Shown here: piece by piece, positions 53,721 to 63,840 of the stretch
Numbering within the stretch: the first letter of the stretch is position 1
Layout of the letters: every line of letters begins with the position of its first letter
DNA from: Notospermus geniculatus
Lineage: Eukaryota > Nemertea > Pilidiophora > Heteronemertea > Lineidae
Direction: 5' to 3'
DNA: 64,000 nucleotides
NCBI GenBank assembly: GCA_002633025.1
Contig: NMRB01000968.1
Coordinates: 113,054 to 177,053, forward strand
Notes under the pieces: generated by a model
Told to the model about the DNA's origin: nothing
Databases searched by the model: none
The model's input: the letters and a program-made list of their open reading frames with translations, nothing else
Made by a program: the position numbers and the translations under genes

Positions 53721-53978
53721 AGATCCTATTGTTACATTCTAATCTCTGGGGATTGGTTTTCTATAGTCATGCCGCTTATTCCGTCATTCAACAATAGAAG
53801 TGGAGACTTTTTACAGGGGGACACTCTGAACCGTTACACCTGGACTGTAATACTCCCCAGGGAGTGGAGAAATGAAACTGGAATGAAAAGACCTATAGCT
53901 GGGGTGTAAATGTAAAAGGCACTATAAGCCCACACATAATAATTATTCGGACTTGAAATCCGGGCATGAGGAGCAGCG

Positions 53979-54434
53979 ATGTTTAGCACCTTTCCGACTC
54001 CGGCTTTAACTCCGTCGCTCCAAAATGAATTGCAGTCCGCTGTAGACATCCTTGATAAAAACGATTTGATAGAAGTTTGCAAATCGTAAAATGCCATTAA
54101 TTTTGTGGCAGAATAATTTTGACTCGCCAATCGGAAGTGCACATAAATCGCAAATATAGGCCCGTATTCTAGAACGTTCCTTAACTTTAAGGTCCACCTT
54201 AAATCTATTGTTCTCGATGGTTTTACAATAGACTTAAGGTCGACCTTAACGTTAAGGAACGTTCTAGAATACGGGCCATTATAGTCGTGTTTCAAGTCGT
54301 AACGACTAGGATTACGACTTCAATATTCATTATTTATCCGCACTTCCGATTGTGTTTGATGAATTGAAAACGGCTGTCAAATCGTTTTTATCAAGGATGT
54401 CCATAAGTCGGAGTCGGAAAGGTGCTAAACCTCG
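53979..54434. mobile_element. Triply nested inverted-repeat element
   Basis: Outer arms: gtttagcacctttccgact and acatccttgataaaaacg at the left, inverted at 54365-54434. Middle arms: caatcggaagtgc and its inverse near 54335. Inner palindrome at 54159-54278 with ggcccgtattctagaacgtt at both ends. The whole could fold into one long hairpin. Confidence 0.8.
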
Positions 54435-55010
54435 CTAGTATCGACGTGGGTGGAGTCCCTTGACTACCATACGTTTCTTTTTCCATTTTACTTTATTCTC
54501 ATTACATTTCTAACTATTTTTTTGTCAATTTCTTTTCATTTTAAAGTGACCCCTCTGATAGATTGCTATTTATGGGCTCGAATAATGCATGGTACCTGTA
54601 GGCAAAATTCATTACATCACCAAACTAGAATTGACTAGGCCTATTCCTGACTGGCACGTTCTGCGGAGTCGACCCGGTTTCCATGGAAGACGTCGATCCC
54701 ATTTTGCTCGAAAAACTTGACCTATGTCAGTGACACAATCAGATAATTGGGCACATCCTGGTTAAAGTCACTAAGCCTATATTCCACAGACTGTGTCATT
54801 TTCAATTTGTTTACAAACACTCAAGATCTCTTTCATATTCAGACTCGACCTTCATGTATTTGGCACTTCGAGCTTAAAAGTTTATCGCGCATGATATTTT
54901 GGAATAGAACATTCTACAGTCAAGAGGCGAGACAACGGAGTTGCCGTATTTTATTCTGGAACATAGACTTTCTTACTTTTTCAACACACGGTGATGAAAA
55001 GAAATCTACG

Positions 55011-55596
55011 ATGATAGGCCGGTCGTGTTCATTATGTCTCACACTATTTGTGTATCTGTGTATTCCTCTGAGCCAAGCAGGTTTGTATCATCAAGATCAC
55101 ATCTACCTGAATGCTATCATACACCGATGTCATTTATTACATCGTTCCGTCAGTCAAGCTTGGACGCTGGACAGGGCAGGGTTTCCAGGGGAGAGCGCCC
55201 TCCGAACATGTGAGCCACAGGGAACAAACGAATCCCCAAGCCAAAACTGTAATAATATCTGCTCCAGTAACGACAGTATGATACCCCTCTTCAAAGAACT
55301 CCACCGACAGTCTGGTGATCATGTGGTTCACCTCGCTTTGACGACAGACTCGGCGACATCGCAGGTACTGAACGACATCAGAACGATCTTGCAGAGGCAT
55401 GACACCGTTCTGTATTTAGGGGTGACGGCATCTCTTCTCCGTCAAGTCTCGCCTTTTGAGAAGCAGTTCCCCGGTCAGATACATGTCGGTATTCTCTGTC
55501 CGTCACAAACCGGAAGACGTCACGTTGCTAATGAATTGACTTTCTTCCCTGATGCTGTTTCCGATACCACTACCAACTGCAGAAACGCTAAGGACG
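55011..55596 (+). CDS. Link-protein gene exon 1: signal peptide and orphan domain
   Basis: The 586-nt exon starts MIGRSCSLCLTLFVYLCIPL, a typical signal peptide with likely cleavage after SQA. The remaining about 170 residues include several cysteines (TCEPQG, NCNNICSSND, ILCPSQT) and alternating hydrophobic strands (HVVHLALTTD, DTVLYLGVTASLL, QIHVGILCP), suggesting an alpha/beta fold. I do not recognise the family. The donor is GAC G|gtaggt, phase 1. The open frame extends upstream to 54747, but that part lacks a signal-like start. Confidence 0.75.
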
Positions 55597-58500
55597 GTAG
55601 GTTTGTAGACCGGTTCTGAAAAAATAAGTCCATAAACCCCACCCACCCAGTGGTGCCGCATGGAAGGCTTATTGTTCAGCTTCAGAAATGTGATGTCCAC
55701 GCCCCGGGTGTCGAGAAAAAGTGGAAGTCGCTCCCAAGCTCGCACGGTGAGACCCTGAGAACGATGCTAAAACAACCTTCTGTCTTCATCTACCGGTATC
55801 AGGCCTTTCTTTCCCTGCAGCTTCATCTGTAGTTCATGTCCAAGATGGAGGGAGTTACAAAATCCCATCGGCGGATGCAGCAGCCACTAAGTGTGCCAGG
55901 CGGGGTATGCGATTAGCGACACGTAATCAGCTGACAGAGGCCTGGAAGAAGGGACTAGACGTGTGTGCCTGTGGATGGCTGGCTGATGGCAGTGTTGGTT
56001 ATCCCATCTTGAGACCTAGAAATGGATGTGGTGGTGCCAGTACACCAGCAGGAATAAGGACTTGCTCTGTCAATCCGAGTGGTGTCGGTTGGGACGCCTA
56101 TTGCACTAATATCAAGGGTAAGCAATCTGATTGTCCCAATTCAGCTTCTCAGTACATTGCTAAAAGAGGGATTCCTCCCCTTCCAGATGAACAACTATTC
56201 TCAATGATGTGAAAAGTAAGCATTAATCTGTTGTCATTAACAGTTCCAGTGGTTCATGTAGAAGCTGCTTCTGGTGGATACAAGATTCCAACATGGGCTG
56301 CAGCAAGTGGTGAATGTGCCCGGCAAAATATGAGGTTAGCAACAAGTGACCAGCTAGTAAAGGCCTGGGAGGGAGGACTGGACGTCTGCGCCTGTGGATG
56401 GTTGGCTGATGGCAGTGTTGGATATCCCATCTTGAGACCTAGAAATGGATGTGGTGGCGCCAGTACACCAGCTGGAATAAGGACTTGCTCGGTTAACCCC
56501 AGTGGTGTGGGTTGGGATGCCTATTGTACCAATTTAGAAAGTAGGTTTGGCATGTAACTTTCATTTTACGAGATTGTTACCAGTAGATTGGCAACATTTG
56601 CCCGTTCTTTCCGTATTATGGGGGCGGGGGGGGGGGCACCCCTCATGGGGACTGGATGATCTTTGACTGGTATAAGCCTGCAAGCCAGTCAGTGGTACCG
56701 TTAATTTCCATATACAGTTTCAGTAGTTCATGTCCAAGATGGAGGGACTTACAAAATCCCATCAGCGGATGCAGCAGCCACTAAGTGTGCCAGTCGGGGT
56801 ATGCGATTAGCTACACGCGATCAGCTGACAGAGGCCTGGAAGGAAGGATTCGACGTGTGCGCCTGTGGATGGCTCGCTGATGGCAGTGTTGGTTATCCCA
56901 TCTTGAAACCTAGAAATGGATGTGGTGGTGCCAGTACACCGGCCGGAATAAGGACTTGTTCTGTCAATCCGAGTGGTGTCGGTTGGGACGCCTATTGCAC
57001 TAATATCAAGGGTAAGCAATCTCCCAATTCAGCTTCTCAGAACATCGATCGCTTGGAGGGACTCCTCCCCTTCCTCTCAATGATGTCACAGTAAGCATTA
57101 TCTGTTGTCATTAACAGTTCCAGTGGTTCACGTAGCAGCTGCTTCTGGTGGATACAAGATTCCAACATGGGCTGCAGCAAAAGGTGAATGTGCGAGGCAA
57201 AATATGAGGTTAGCTACATGAGACCAGTTGGTACAGGGCTGGAAAGAAGGATTAGACGTCTGCGCCTGTGGATGGCTCGCTGATGGCACTGTTGGATATC
57301 CCATCTTGAGACCTAGAAATGGATGTGGTGGAGCACCAGCCGGAATAAGGACTTGCTCAGTTAACCCCAATGGTGTGGGTTGGGATGCCTATTGTACCAA
57401 TTTAGAAAGTAGGTTTGGCATCTAAGTTTCATTTTACGAGATTGTACCAGTAGATTGGCAAGATTTGCCCGTTCTTTCTGTATTATAGTGGGACACCCCT
57501 CATGGGGAGTGGATGATCTTTGACTGATAGGCCCTATAGGCCTGCAGGCCAGTCAGTGGTACCATTCATTTCCATTCCAGCTTCAGTAGTTCACGTCCAA
57601 GATGGAGGGACTTACAAAATCCCATCGGCGGATGCAGCAGCCACTAAGTGTGCCAGTCGGGGTATGCGATTAGCTACACGTGATCAGCTGACAGAGGCCT
57701 GGAAGGAAGGATTAGACGTGTGCGCCTGTGGATGGTTGGCTGATGGCAGTGTTGGATATCCCATCTTGAAACCAAGAAATGGATGTGGTGGTCCACCATC
57801 TGGAATAAGGACATGCCCTGTCAACCCTAGTGGTGCTGGTTGGGATGCTTATTGTACCAATTTAGAAAGTAGGTTTGCCATTAGCCCCTCCCTCCTCCGC
57901 TGCTGGGGATTGCACCCTTAACTATCAATTCAACAACCTAACTATCAATTTCTGTACAAGCATTAGGTTTTCTGTTTCTTCACAGTTCCAGTGGTTCACG
58001 TAGCAGCTGCTACTGGCGGATACAAAATCTCAACATGGGCTGTAGCAGCCAGTGAATGTGCCAAGCGAGATATGAGGTTAGCTACAAAGGACCAGTTGGT
58101 AGAGGCCTGGAAGGGAGGACTGGACGTGTGTGCCTGTGGATGGTTGGCTGACGGGAGTGTTGGATATCCCATCTTGAGACCTAGAAGTGGATGTGGTGGT
58201 CCATCACCTGGAATAAGGACATGCCCTGTCAGCCCTAGTGGTGCCGGTTGGGATGCTTATTGTACCAGTTTCGAAAGTAGGTTTGCCATTAACGCCCCTG
58301 CTGCAGGGGATTGCATACTTTGCAGACTGGGATGATTGTTGAAGAATAGAGGACTAGGAGGCGGTAATTACAATCCGACATTTCTATTACAGCTTCAGTA
58401 ATTCACGTCCAAGATGGAGGGAGTTACAAAATCCCATCGGCGGATGCAGCAGCCACTAAGTGTGCCAGTCGGGGTATGCGATTAGCGACACGTGACCAGC

Positions 58501-59017
58501 TGACAGAGGCCTGGAAGGAAGGATTAGACGTCTGCGCCTGTGGATGGCTCGCTGATGGCAGTGTTGGTTATCCCATCTTGAAACCTAGAAATGGATGTGG
58601 TGGCGCTAGTACACAAGCTGGAATAAGGACTTGCTCTGTCAATCCGAGTGGTGTTGGTTGGGACACCTATTGTACCAACATCAAGGGTGAGCAACTGCTT
58701 TCCCCGCAACATTAACTTCTCAGTTCACTGCTTATAAGGTGTTCGATCCCTTTGAGATGATAGCATCTAATATCAGTGTAACAAGCGTTAGGTTTAATCT
58801 ATTCTCAGTTTTCTGTTTCTTCACAGTTCCAGTGGTTCACGTAGCAGCTGCTACTGGCGGATACAAAATCCCAACGTGGGCTGCAGCAACCAGTGAATGT
58901 GCCAAGCGAGATATGAGGTTAGCTACAAAGGACCAGTTGGTAGAGGCCTGGAAGGGAGGACTGGATGTGTGTGCCTGTGGATGGATGGCTGATGGGAGTG
59001 TTCGATATCCTATCTTG
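55011..59017 (+). CDS. Secreted multi-Link-module protein (3' end missing)
   Basis: A signal peptide and orphan domain are followed by eight Link (hyaluronan-binding type) modules, one per exon. Modules have the family signature: two aliphatic residues and H, then Y, an A-x3-C helix, RLAT-x2-QL, GLDVC, GWLADGSV, YPIL-P-R and CGG, GIRT and YC. All introns are in phase 1, as in vertebrate Link modules of the aggrecan and HAPLN families. The start ATG (55011) precedes a good signal peptide. Link modules bind glycosaminoglycans such as hyaluronan, so an extracellular matrix or surface role is likely. I cannot name an orthologue. The open frame can be joined 55011-55596, 55821-56117, 56244-56540, 56718-57011, 57118-57408 (contains TGA), 57581-57868, 57986-58276, 58393-58686, 58827-59017, and the gap at 59018 truncates it. 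Confidence 0.88.
55821..56117 (+). CDS. Link module 1 (type A)
   Basis: 297 nt, acceptor tttccctgcag, donor AAG G|gtaagc. It begins ASSVVHVQDGGSYKIPSAD and ends YCTNIK. Six cysteines: KC, DVC, AC, GC, TC, YC. Type A modules have the VQDGG and LTEAWK forms. Confidence 0.93.
56244..56540 (+). CDS. Link module 2 (type B)
   Basis: 297 nt, acceptor cattaacag, donor GAA A|gtaggt. It begins VPVVHVEAASGGYKIPTWAA and ends YCTNLE. Type B modules have VEAASGG/VAAATGG and PTWAAA forms and a KAWEGG or EAWKGG helix end. The downstream intron closely matches the one after module 4. Confidence 0.93.
56718..57011 (+). CDS. Link module 3 (type A)
   Basis: 294 nt, acceptor atatacag, donor AAG G|gtaagc. It begins VSVVHVQDGGTYKIPSAD and ends YCTNIK. 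It has GFDVC where the others have GLDVC. Confidence 0.93.
57118..57408 (+). CDS. Link module 4 (type B) with an in-frame stop
   Basis: 291 nt, intact splice sites (cattaacag; GAA A|gtaggt). The codon after RLAT is TGA (57219-57221) where every other module has R, S or K. The rest of the module is otherwise intact. The exon is phase 1-1, so skipping it would restore the frame. It could be a true nonsense allele or a sequencing error. Confidence 0.85.
57581..57868 (+). CDS. Link module 5 (chimaeric A/B)
   Basis: 288 nt. The first part is type A (ASVVHVQDGGTYKIPSAD, LTEAWKEG), but the end (GGPPSGIRTCPVNPSGAGWD and YCTNLE with its gtaggtttgccatta donor) matches type B module 6. This suggests gene conversion or unequal crossing-over. 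Confidence 0.9.
57986..58276 (+). CDS. Link module 6 (type B)
   Basis: 291 nt, acceptor tttcttcacag, donor GAA A|gtaggt. It begins VPVVHVAAATGGYKISTWAV and ends YCTSFE. Six cysteines are present. Confidence 0.92.
58393..58686 (+). CDS. Link module 7 (type A)
   Basis: 294 nt, acceptor ctattacag, donor AAG G|gtgagc. It begins ASVIHVQDGGSYKIPSAD and ends YCTNIK. Confidence 0.92.
58827..59017 (+). CDS. Link module 8 (type B), cut by an assembly gap
   Basis: 191 nt from acceptor tttcttcacag up to the N at 59018. It reads VPVVHVAAATGGYKIPTWAA to GWMADGSVRYPIL. It alone has VRYPI, the usual Link consensus, where modules 1-7 have VGYPI. Sequence after the gap is unrelated, so the rest of the module and gene is missing. 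Confidence 0.9.
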
Positions 59018-59018
59018 N

Positions 59019-61389
59019 GTAACAAAAAGGATTACCCAGGATTACCCTGGGTAATAATGAGGTATACCCAGGACGACATTAACCGATTGAGCGTCACATC
59101 AGGAGTGGGTGGGATGAAGGGGACTCAGACCATGCAGACGTGGCGCTTGGCTTGCTCTGATCATGTGTTAGCCAAATCAGTAGTTGAAGCCAAAAAGCAT
59201 TAGTATTAGCCATTAGGTGAATTGGAAAGTATGTAGGAAGCTCCATTCCTGGGACTATTTTATTACATAACATTTCTAGCTGCAGAGCCCTTATTCAAGG
59301 GCTGCATTTGATTTGTGCAATACCGGCGGCGTAAACATATTGAATGGTGCTCCGACAGAAATTAAATTTCACCATCGCAGACAATGGGATTGTCTGAAGT
59401 CCCAAGAATCTGTGGTAGGGGGCCTAGCTACATGTATCAATTAAATCATGTACATAGGCGGCAAGTCACTGTCATAGGCCCAACGTACGTAGTCGTAGGC
59501 TAGCTAAGCTAGACTTCAAAATTTTCTGGGGGAGGACCAGGTTGGCGCAGGTATCTTCGGCGCCCACCTGCAACGACCGACCTCGGCGGCCCTGACCTCC
59601 CTCTGCCAAAAATCCTGGATCTGCGCCTGACATGACGTCGTTGTCGTGAGATCCAGATATCAATTCAAGGCAAGGGGATCAGAGGACAGGTCCTGTGTTG
59701 TTTTTGGTGGTGTGTCTGTGTGGGCGGGGGCTTTGGCCGGCATGATTAGGCCTACCACCACCGTCCGTGTACAGTACATCATGTAGGCCTAGGCCTACGT
59801 CATGCATGCATGCATACGTGCACAGTAGCACAACCTGCAGCTGAAATGAAACATGGAAAGTGAAAAGCGAAAATGAAATTGAAATCCTCGACCTGCGGTT
59901 TTCGAACGAAATCCGGCTTTACCACCAATAATTTTGAGAAAAAATCGAATTGTCTCTAATCAAACACAACTCTGATATCTCAAAATTCTGAGAAAAGTGT
60001 TGGTGAATTCGATCGAAGAGGTAAAACTTACTTTTGCGAGCTTTTTTCAAGAACTTATTCGTCGAAATTGGCGATCATGGAGGCAGCCATATATGTGACG
60101 TCACGGGGAATGATCGCCTGGTGTCCTGCCCTCAAGACGAACCCCGCTACACGAGCGGAGTGTTACAAGGGTAAAGGATTAGTTTCCGGGCACGGTAAAC
60201 CTCGTCCAATCAGGTGGGACGAGATTGTCTGGCGGGAAATTAGATTGACTGATACTATGATCCTCTCTTCCCTTGTACGGTACCTACTTGGGTCAAGTAG
60301 CGGGCCAACCCAAACCGGTGGGAAGTGACACATCTCCATACATATTGCCGCTCATTCCGTGCACACACCCGTTATACTTCCCACATTTTGACTTACCGGT
60401 ACCGCACCCAAAAACCTCATGTAAAAGTCTGTCCCAGCAAAGAGTGTCGCGGCACTGCATCAATAAAGCCTGCTATCATATTTCATCCAGGAAATTACAC
60501 GTGACCACCAGTGCTACCATAGATGGTTTATGGCTGGTTGACAGTGTTAATTGTCTGCACTGCTAAGTGCCAGTTGATCCTTGGATGGGATAGAGTTTAT
60601 AGAATGTCCATTCCGTGACCTTCCGGCAAGAACTAATTTTGACAGATTTTCAATCTCATTCGATTTATTCTATAAAATTTACTTTATTAAGAAAATACGA
60701 GTAACATTTTGGTGTAGGATGAACTTATACACAAAGGAGGAAACATCTCACGGAAAATGAAGTTAACAAATCCTTAATTCAGGATGGAGTGCATGGATTA
60801 GATGTTATTCAATCCATCACAATGACCATGGAGGTATCTTATTTTATACCTCCATGCAATGACAAACAAATAATCTGCAGTTCATCTCAGGTCGCCCCAC
60901 TGCAATCTTACCGTTCCAAACTCCTCATTAAAAGACAATGACGGACATTAAAAAACAGTGGACACCTCCTTTTAATATGTTACCATGGATACAGGGTCTG
61001 GCCAACATCTTGCCGACTTCACTGACGTCACTAATCATGACAATAAACATAATAAACATTTGTTTTATGACAGACTTCCATCAGTTTGTTGAGTAAGACG
61101 TTAAAATACCAGCTTCAGGTATTCCAATCTCTAATGTATTCCAATCTCTCATTGCAAACCCAAAATGTGCAAGCGTCATGTCCCCACCTCAGCTACACAA
61201 GCTTCACGTCTCAGAGAGAACTCAACAGAACATTCAACCAAAAGTAAGAATACATGTATATTCTTTCAGTCTTTAAAGATATTACCTTGCTGACCATATT
61301 GAGGAAATGTAGCCCCCCCCCCCCCCCCNCCCCCCCCCGCCTAAACCCCACCCTTCAATTGGGTCAGTATTTTAAATTGTTCAGGGGCC
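59019..61389. other. Intergenic sequence after the gap; no recognised gene
   Basis: No conserved exon seen. A repeat end with a CCAAAAATCCTGGATCTGCGCCTG-like terminus (around 59606-59630, also at about 53412-53440) marks a dispersed element beginning near 59515 with attttctgggggaggacc. A poly-C tract with an N lies at 61313-61338. Confidence 0.5.
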
Positions 61390-61727
61390 GGTTGCACAAA
61401 ACTCACGATAGCACTAACTTGGTGTTAGCGCTAACTTCATGTTAGATGACGTAAAAATCCCTTGTCTTTGAGGCTCCAGTTCCATAGAGTTCACGTACAC
61501 TTTTCTCGCGTTACACTTCACGTTTTCCTTTCGTTCCTCGGAGAAAGCATGCCACATGACAGGTAATGTGTGTCTTGTTGTGCGCTGAATCGAGGAACGA
61601 AAGGAAAACGTGAAGCGTGGCGCGTGAAAAGTGTAAACGTGAACTCGATGGAACTGGAGCCTTACATCATTTAACATAAAGTTAGCGCTAACACCAAGTT
61701 AGCGCTAACATGAGTTTTGTGCAACCC
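61390..61727. mobile_element. Long foldback (palindromic) element
   Basis: Left end ggttgcacaaaactca with gttagcgctaac and, further in, ggctccagttccatagagtt and cgttttcctttcgttcctcg; each recurs inverted on the right side up to 61727. The loop is about 50 bp. Near-complete self-complementarity over about 140 bp per arm. Confidence 0.85.
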
Positions 61728-62390
61728 AGCCCAGGATTATATCACCAATAATTCTAGGCGGGTATTCTGATGTGACTACCTCACCAGGCGTGACAGATCA
61801 GTCAATGAAAGAATAGACATCCCAAATTGACATAAACGAGAAATATCTGCGCACTTCCGCCAAAATCGCAAACACAACCTTGGTCTGAAACTGAATGACG
61901 TGACGCAGAGAACCCCATGACAGTGACGTCGTTGCGTCAGAGTTGACCATTGCTGAATCACGGATTGTGTCACGCCTTGTGGTTCCAGATCGAGGTTCTG
62001 TTTGCGATTTCGGCAGAAGTGCGCAGATCTGGGAATTCGAGAATCGTCTATATTCCCAGGAAGTCTTCATCGTGTAGTAGTTCTCTGAGAGAAACAGCAT
62101 GAGGGCCAGACTAGAGTAAAGGGTATTAACGACTGAGGACAAACACAGGGAATCCCTTCATGATCCATTATCCCTTGCTGAGTGATTGATGAGGAGACCA
62201 TCAGATAAATCACAGTTCCACACATCTTGAATCGTTCATGCTATGATTCTGAAGTCACATCCCAAACAATCTCATCTGTCCTCTCCACTTCAGCAGCTAG
62301 TCCTTCCCAAACCTTCAAATTGGACCTGTGGAATGAAAAAAATAGGGCAGGTCTAAAATTGGTCTCTCCTCTTCATGCTCTAGCCTCTTG

Positions 62391-62811
62391 CACACAAATA
62401 GCGTGTTTGTTTACTCATGTGGGCCTCCCCAGAGTAAATGTTTGAGCGTCCGAGGCGCATGCTCAATAAAGCCCCATTCTGAACGCTGTTGGGCCTCACT
62501 CGAGTGAGTTTGCACCACGTGATCAGGCAAAATGGCGGCCAACATGGCACTGGCACACCAGCAGACGACTTGGACGACTAGAAGATGAAAGTCGCCATGG
62601 TAGCCATTTTATCCTCACTATCTGTATCTATAGTTACCTGCTGACCATTCGAAAGGCATGCTGGGATACTTCCCCAACTAACCACCTCGGCGAGGTGATT
62701 ACTTGGGAAGGCCCGAGAGGCCCCAGATCGTGACGTCACACAATAAAAGAACGCCGTGGTTCTCACCCAGGGGAGGCCCGGGCGAGTAAACGAACACGCT
62801 AAATGTGTGAG
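62391..62811. mobile_element. Inverted-repeat element, about 420 bp
   Basis: Left end cacacaaatagcgtgtttgt then tactcatgtgggcctcccc; right end inverted with the same order, ending aacacgctaaatgtgtg. About 45 bp of terminal similarity. The body has no transposase frame. Confidence 0.75.
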
Positions 62812-63307
62812 TGGTGAGTGGTAGTCCGAACACTGCCTCCTGTTGCTCATTTGCAGAACTGATGGCCGCAACAAGAGTCAGATGAAGCCTATCGCGGGGG
62901 GTCTATTTTGATTGGTCCGTCCATCTCCAGGTCGTGTTTTGAATACATTCAGTGCACGGCAATCGTATCACTTGACAACACTGCTCTCAGGCATTTTACT
63001 TACTGTTTCAACCAGCTACACTCGCAATCACGCTCTCTGTTCACTCTTAGCCAGACAAACATTAAGAAAACCGCAGTTTGTCATCAAAATCACGAAAAAT
63101 ATTCCTCTCGAAAAGCCGAATCGGCGAATGCACAGCATCGCCATCTTTACAGTTTGAGGTCACGTGATACGGGAACGACCAATCCGTGATCTGATCATGC
63201 TGATGACGTAGAACCAAAATCTGGTTCTTCGTTTACTCATCATCTGACTCTGTATTAGCGTCCAGCAGATTCTAAAAATAGCAATACGAGTCAGACGTTC
63301 GGACTAG

Positions 63308-63354
63308 GTGAGTGGATGAGAGGAGCGAGGAAAAACCCCTGCTGCAGGAGAATG
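63308..63354. mobile_element. Single arm of the same hairpin family
   Basis: gtgagtggatgagaggagcg, then aaaaacccctgctgcaggag, matches one arm of 7566-7671 with several substitutions. No second arm is seen nearby. Confidence 0.6.
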
Positions 63355-63478
63355 AGAGAGGTTCCATTTTGTTGACATGCAACCACTCCAAGTGATCATC
63401 ATTGGTCATCAGTTTATTCAACCATTACATCCTATGGTGCATTTATGTTTCGCGGAACCAAACGGAACTTATACTTAC

Positions 63479-63573
63479 TCGCAACTGGTTAACAGCTTGG
63501 ATATCATGTCATTCTGGAAGACCTCATTCAAGTTTCGATACCCTGGTATACACACAAACTTCATGAACCCAAC
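63479..63573 (-). CDS. Isolated splice-bounded exon of unknown gene
   Basis: On the minus strand, acceptor ccctcag is followed by 95 nt open in one frame, VGFMKFVCIPGYRNLNEVFQ then NDMISKLLTSC, and a GCGA|gtaagt donor. The strong splice sites and protein-like composition suggest a real internal exon of a gene extending in both directions. I do not recognise the family. Confidence 0.4.
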
Positions 63574-63840
63574 CTGAGGGAGAATAGAAGAATGCTCAAT
63601 CATTGAGCGAGTTGTACGGCTATGACATAAATGGACTCTTTCATGGCATCAACATAAATGGGAGTCATCTAGGGTTGATATCACCAGCCTCCGGACTACA
63701 CTCTAGTCGAAACTAAAGGCAAAATGACTATAGGCCTTGATATTTCAAGACGAGCTTTGAGTGTTTTGTCCCACTTTTTGAACCCTGGGTTCATATTAGT
63801 CAAAGTGTGTTACTTATCTTTTGTGTTGAACCAAGGCTAA

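Larger units (their letters stand above)
50506..55010. other. Divergent intergenic region between the IP3 receptor and Link-module genes
   Basis: 4.5 kb between the two head-to-head start codons. No coding segment is recognised. It holds a duplicated block around a gap at 51497, nested foldback elements, two SINEs, TG dinucleotide runs (about 51380 and 53145) and many TAGGCCTA motifs. Any promoter elements of either gene should lie here; I see no convincing TATA box. Confidence 0.6.

Noticed and set aside
57219-57221. Selenocysteine codon
   Set aside because: The equivalent position in all other modules is a charged or polar ordinary residue and no SECIS-like structure was identified.
55800-59017. 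C-type lectin or EGF repeats
   Set aside because: GWLADGSV, YPIL and CGG in fixed order identify Link modules. C-type lectin WND/EPN motifs are absent.
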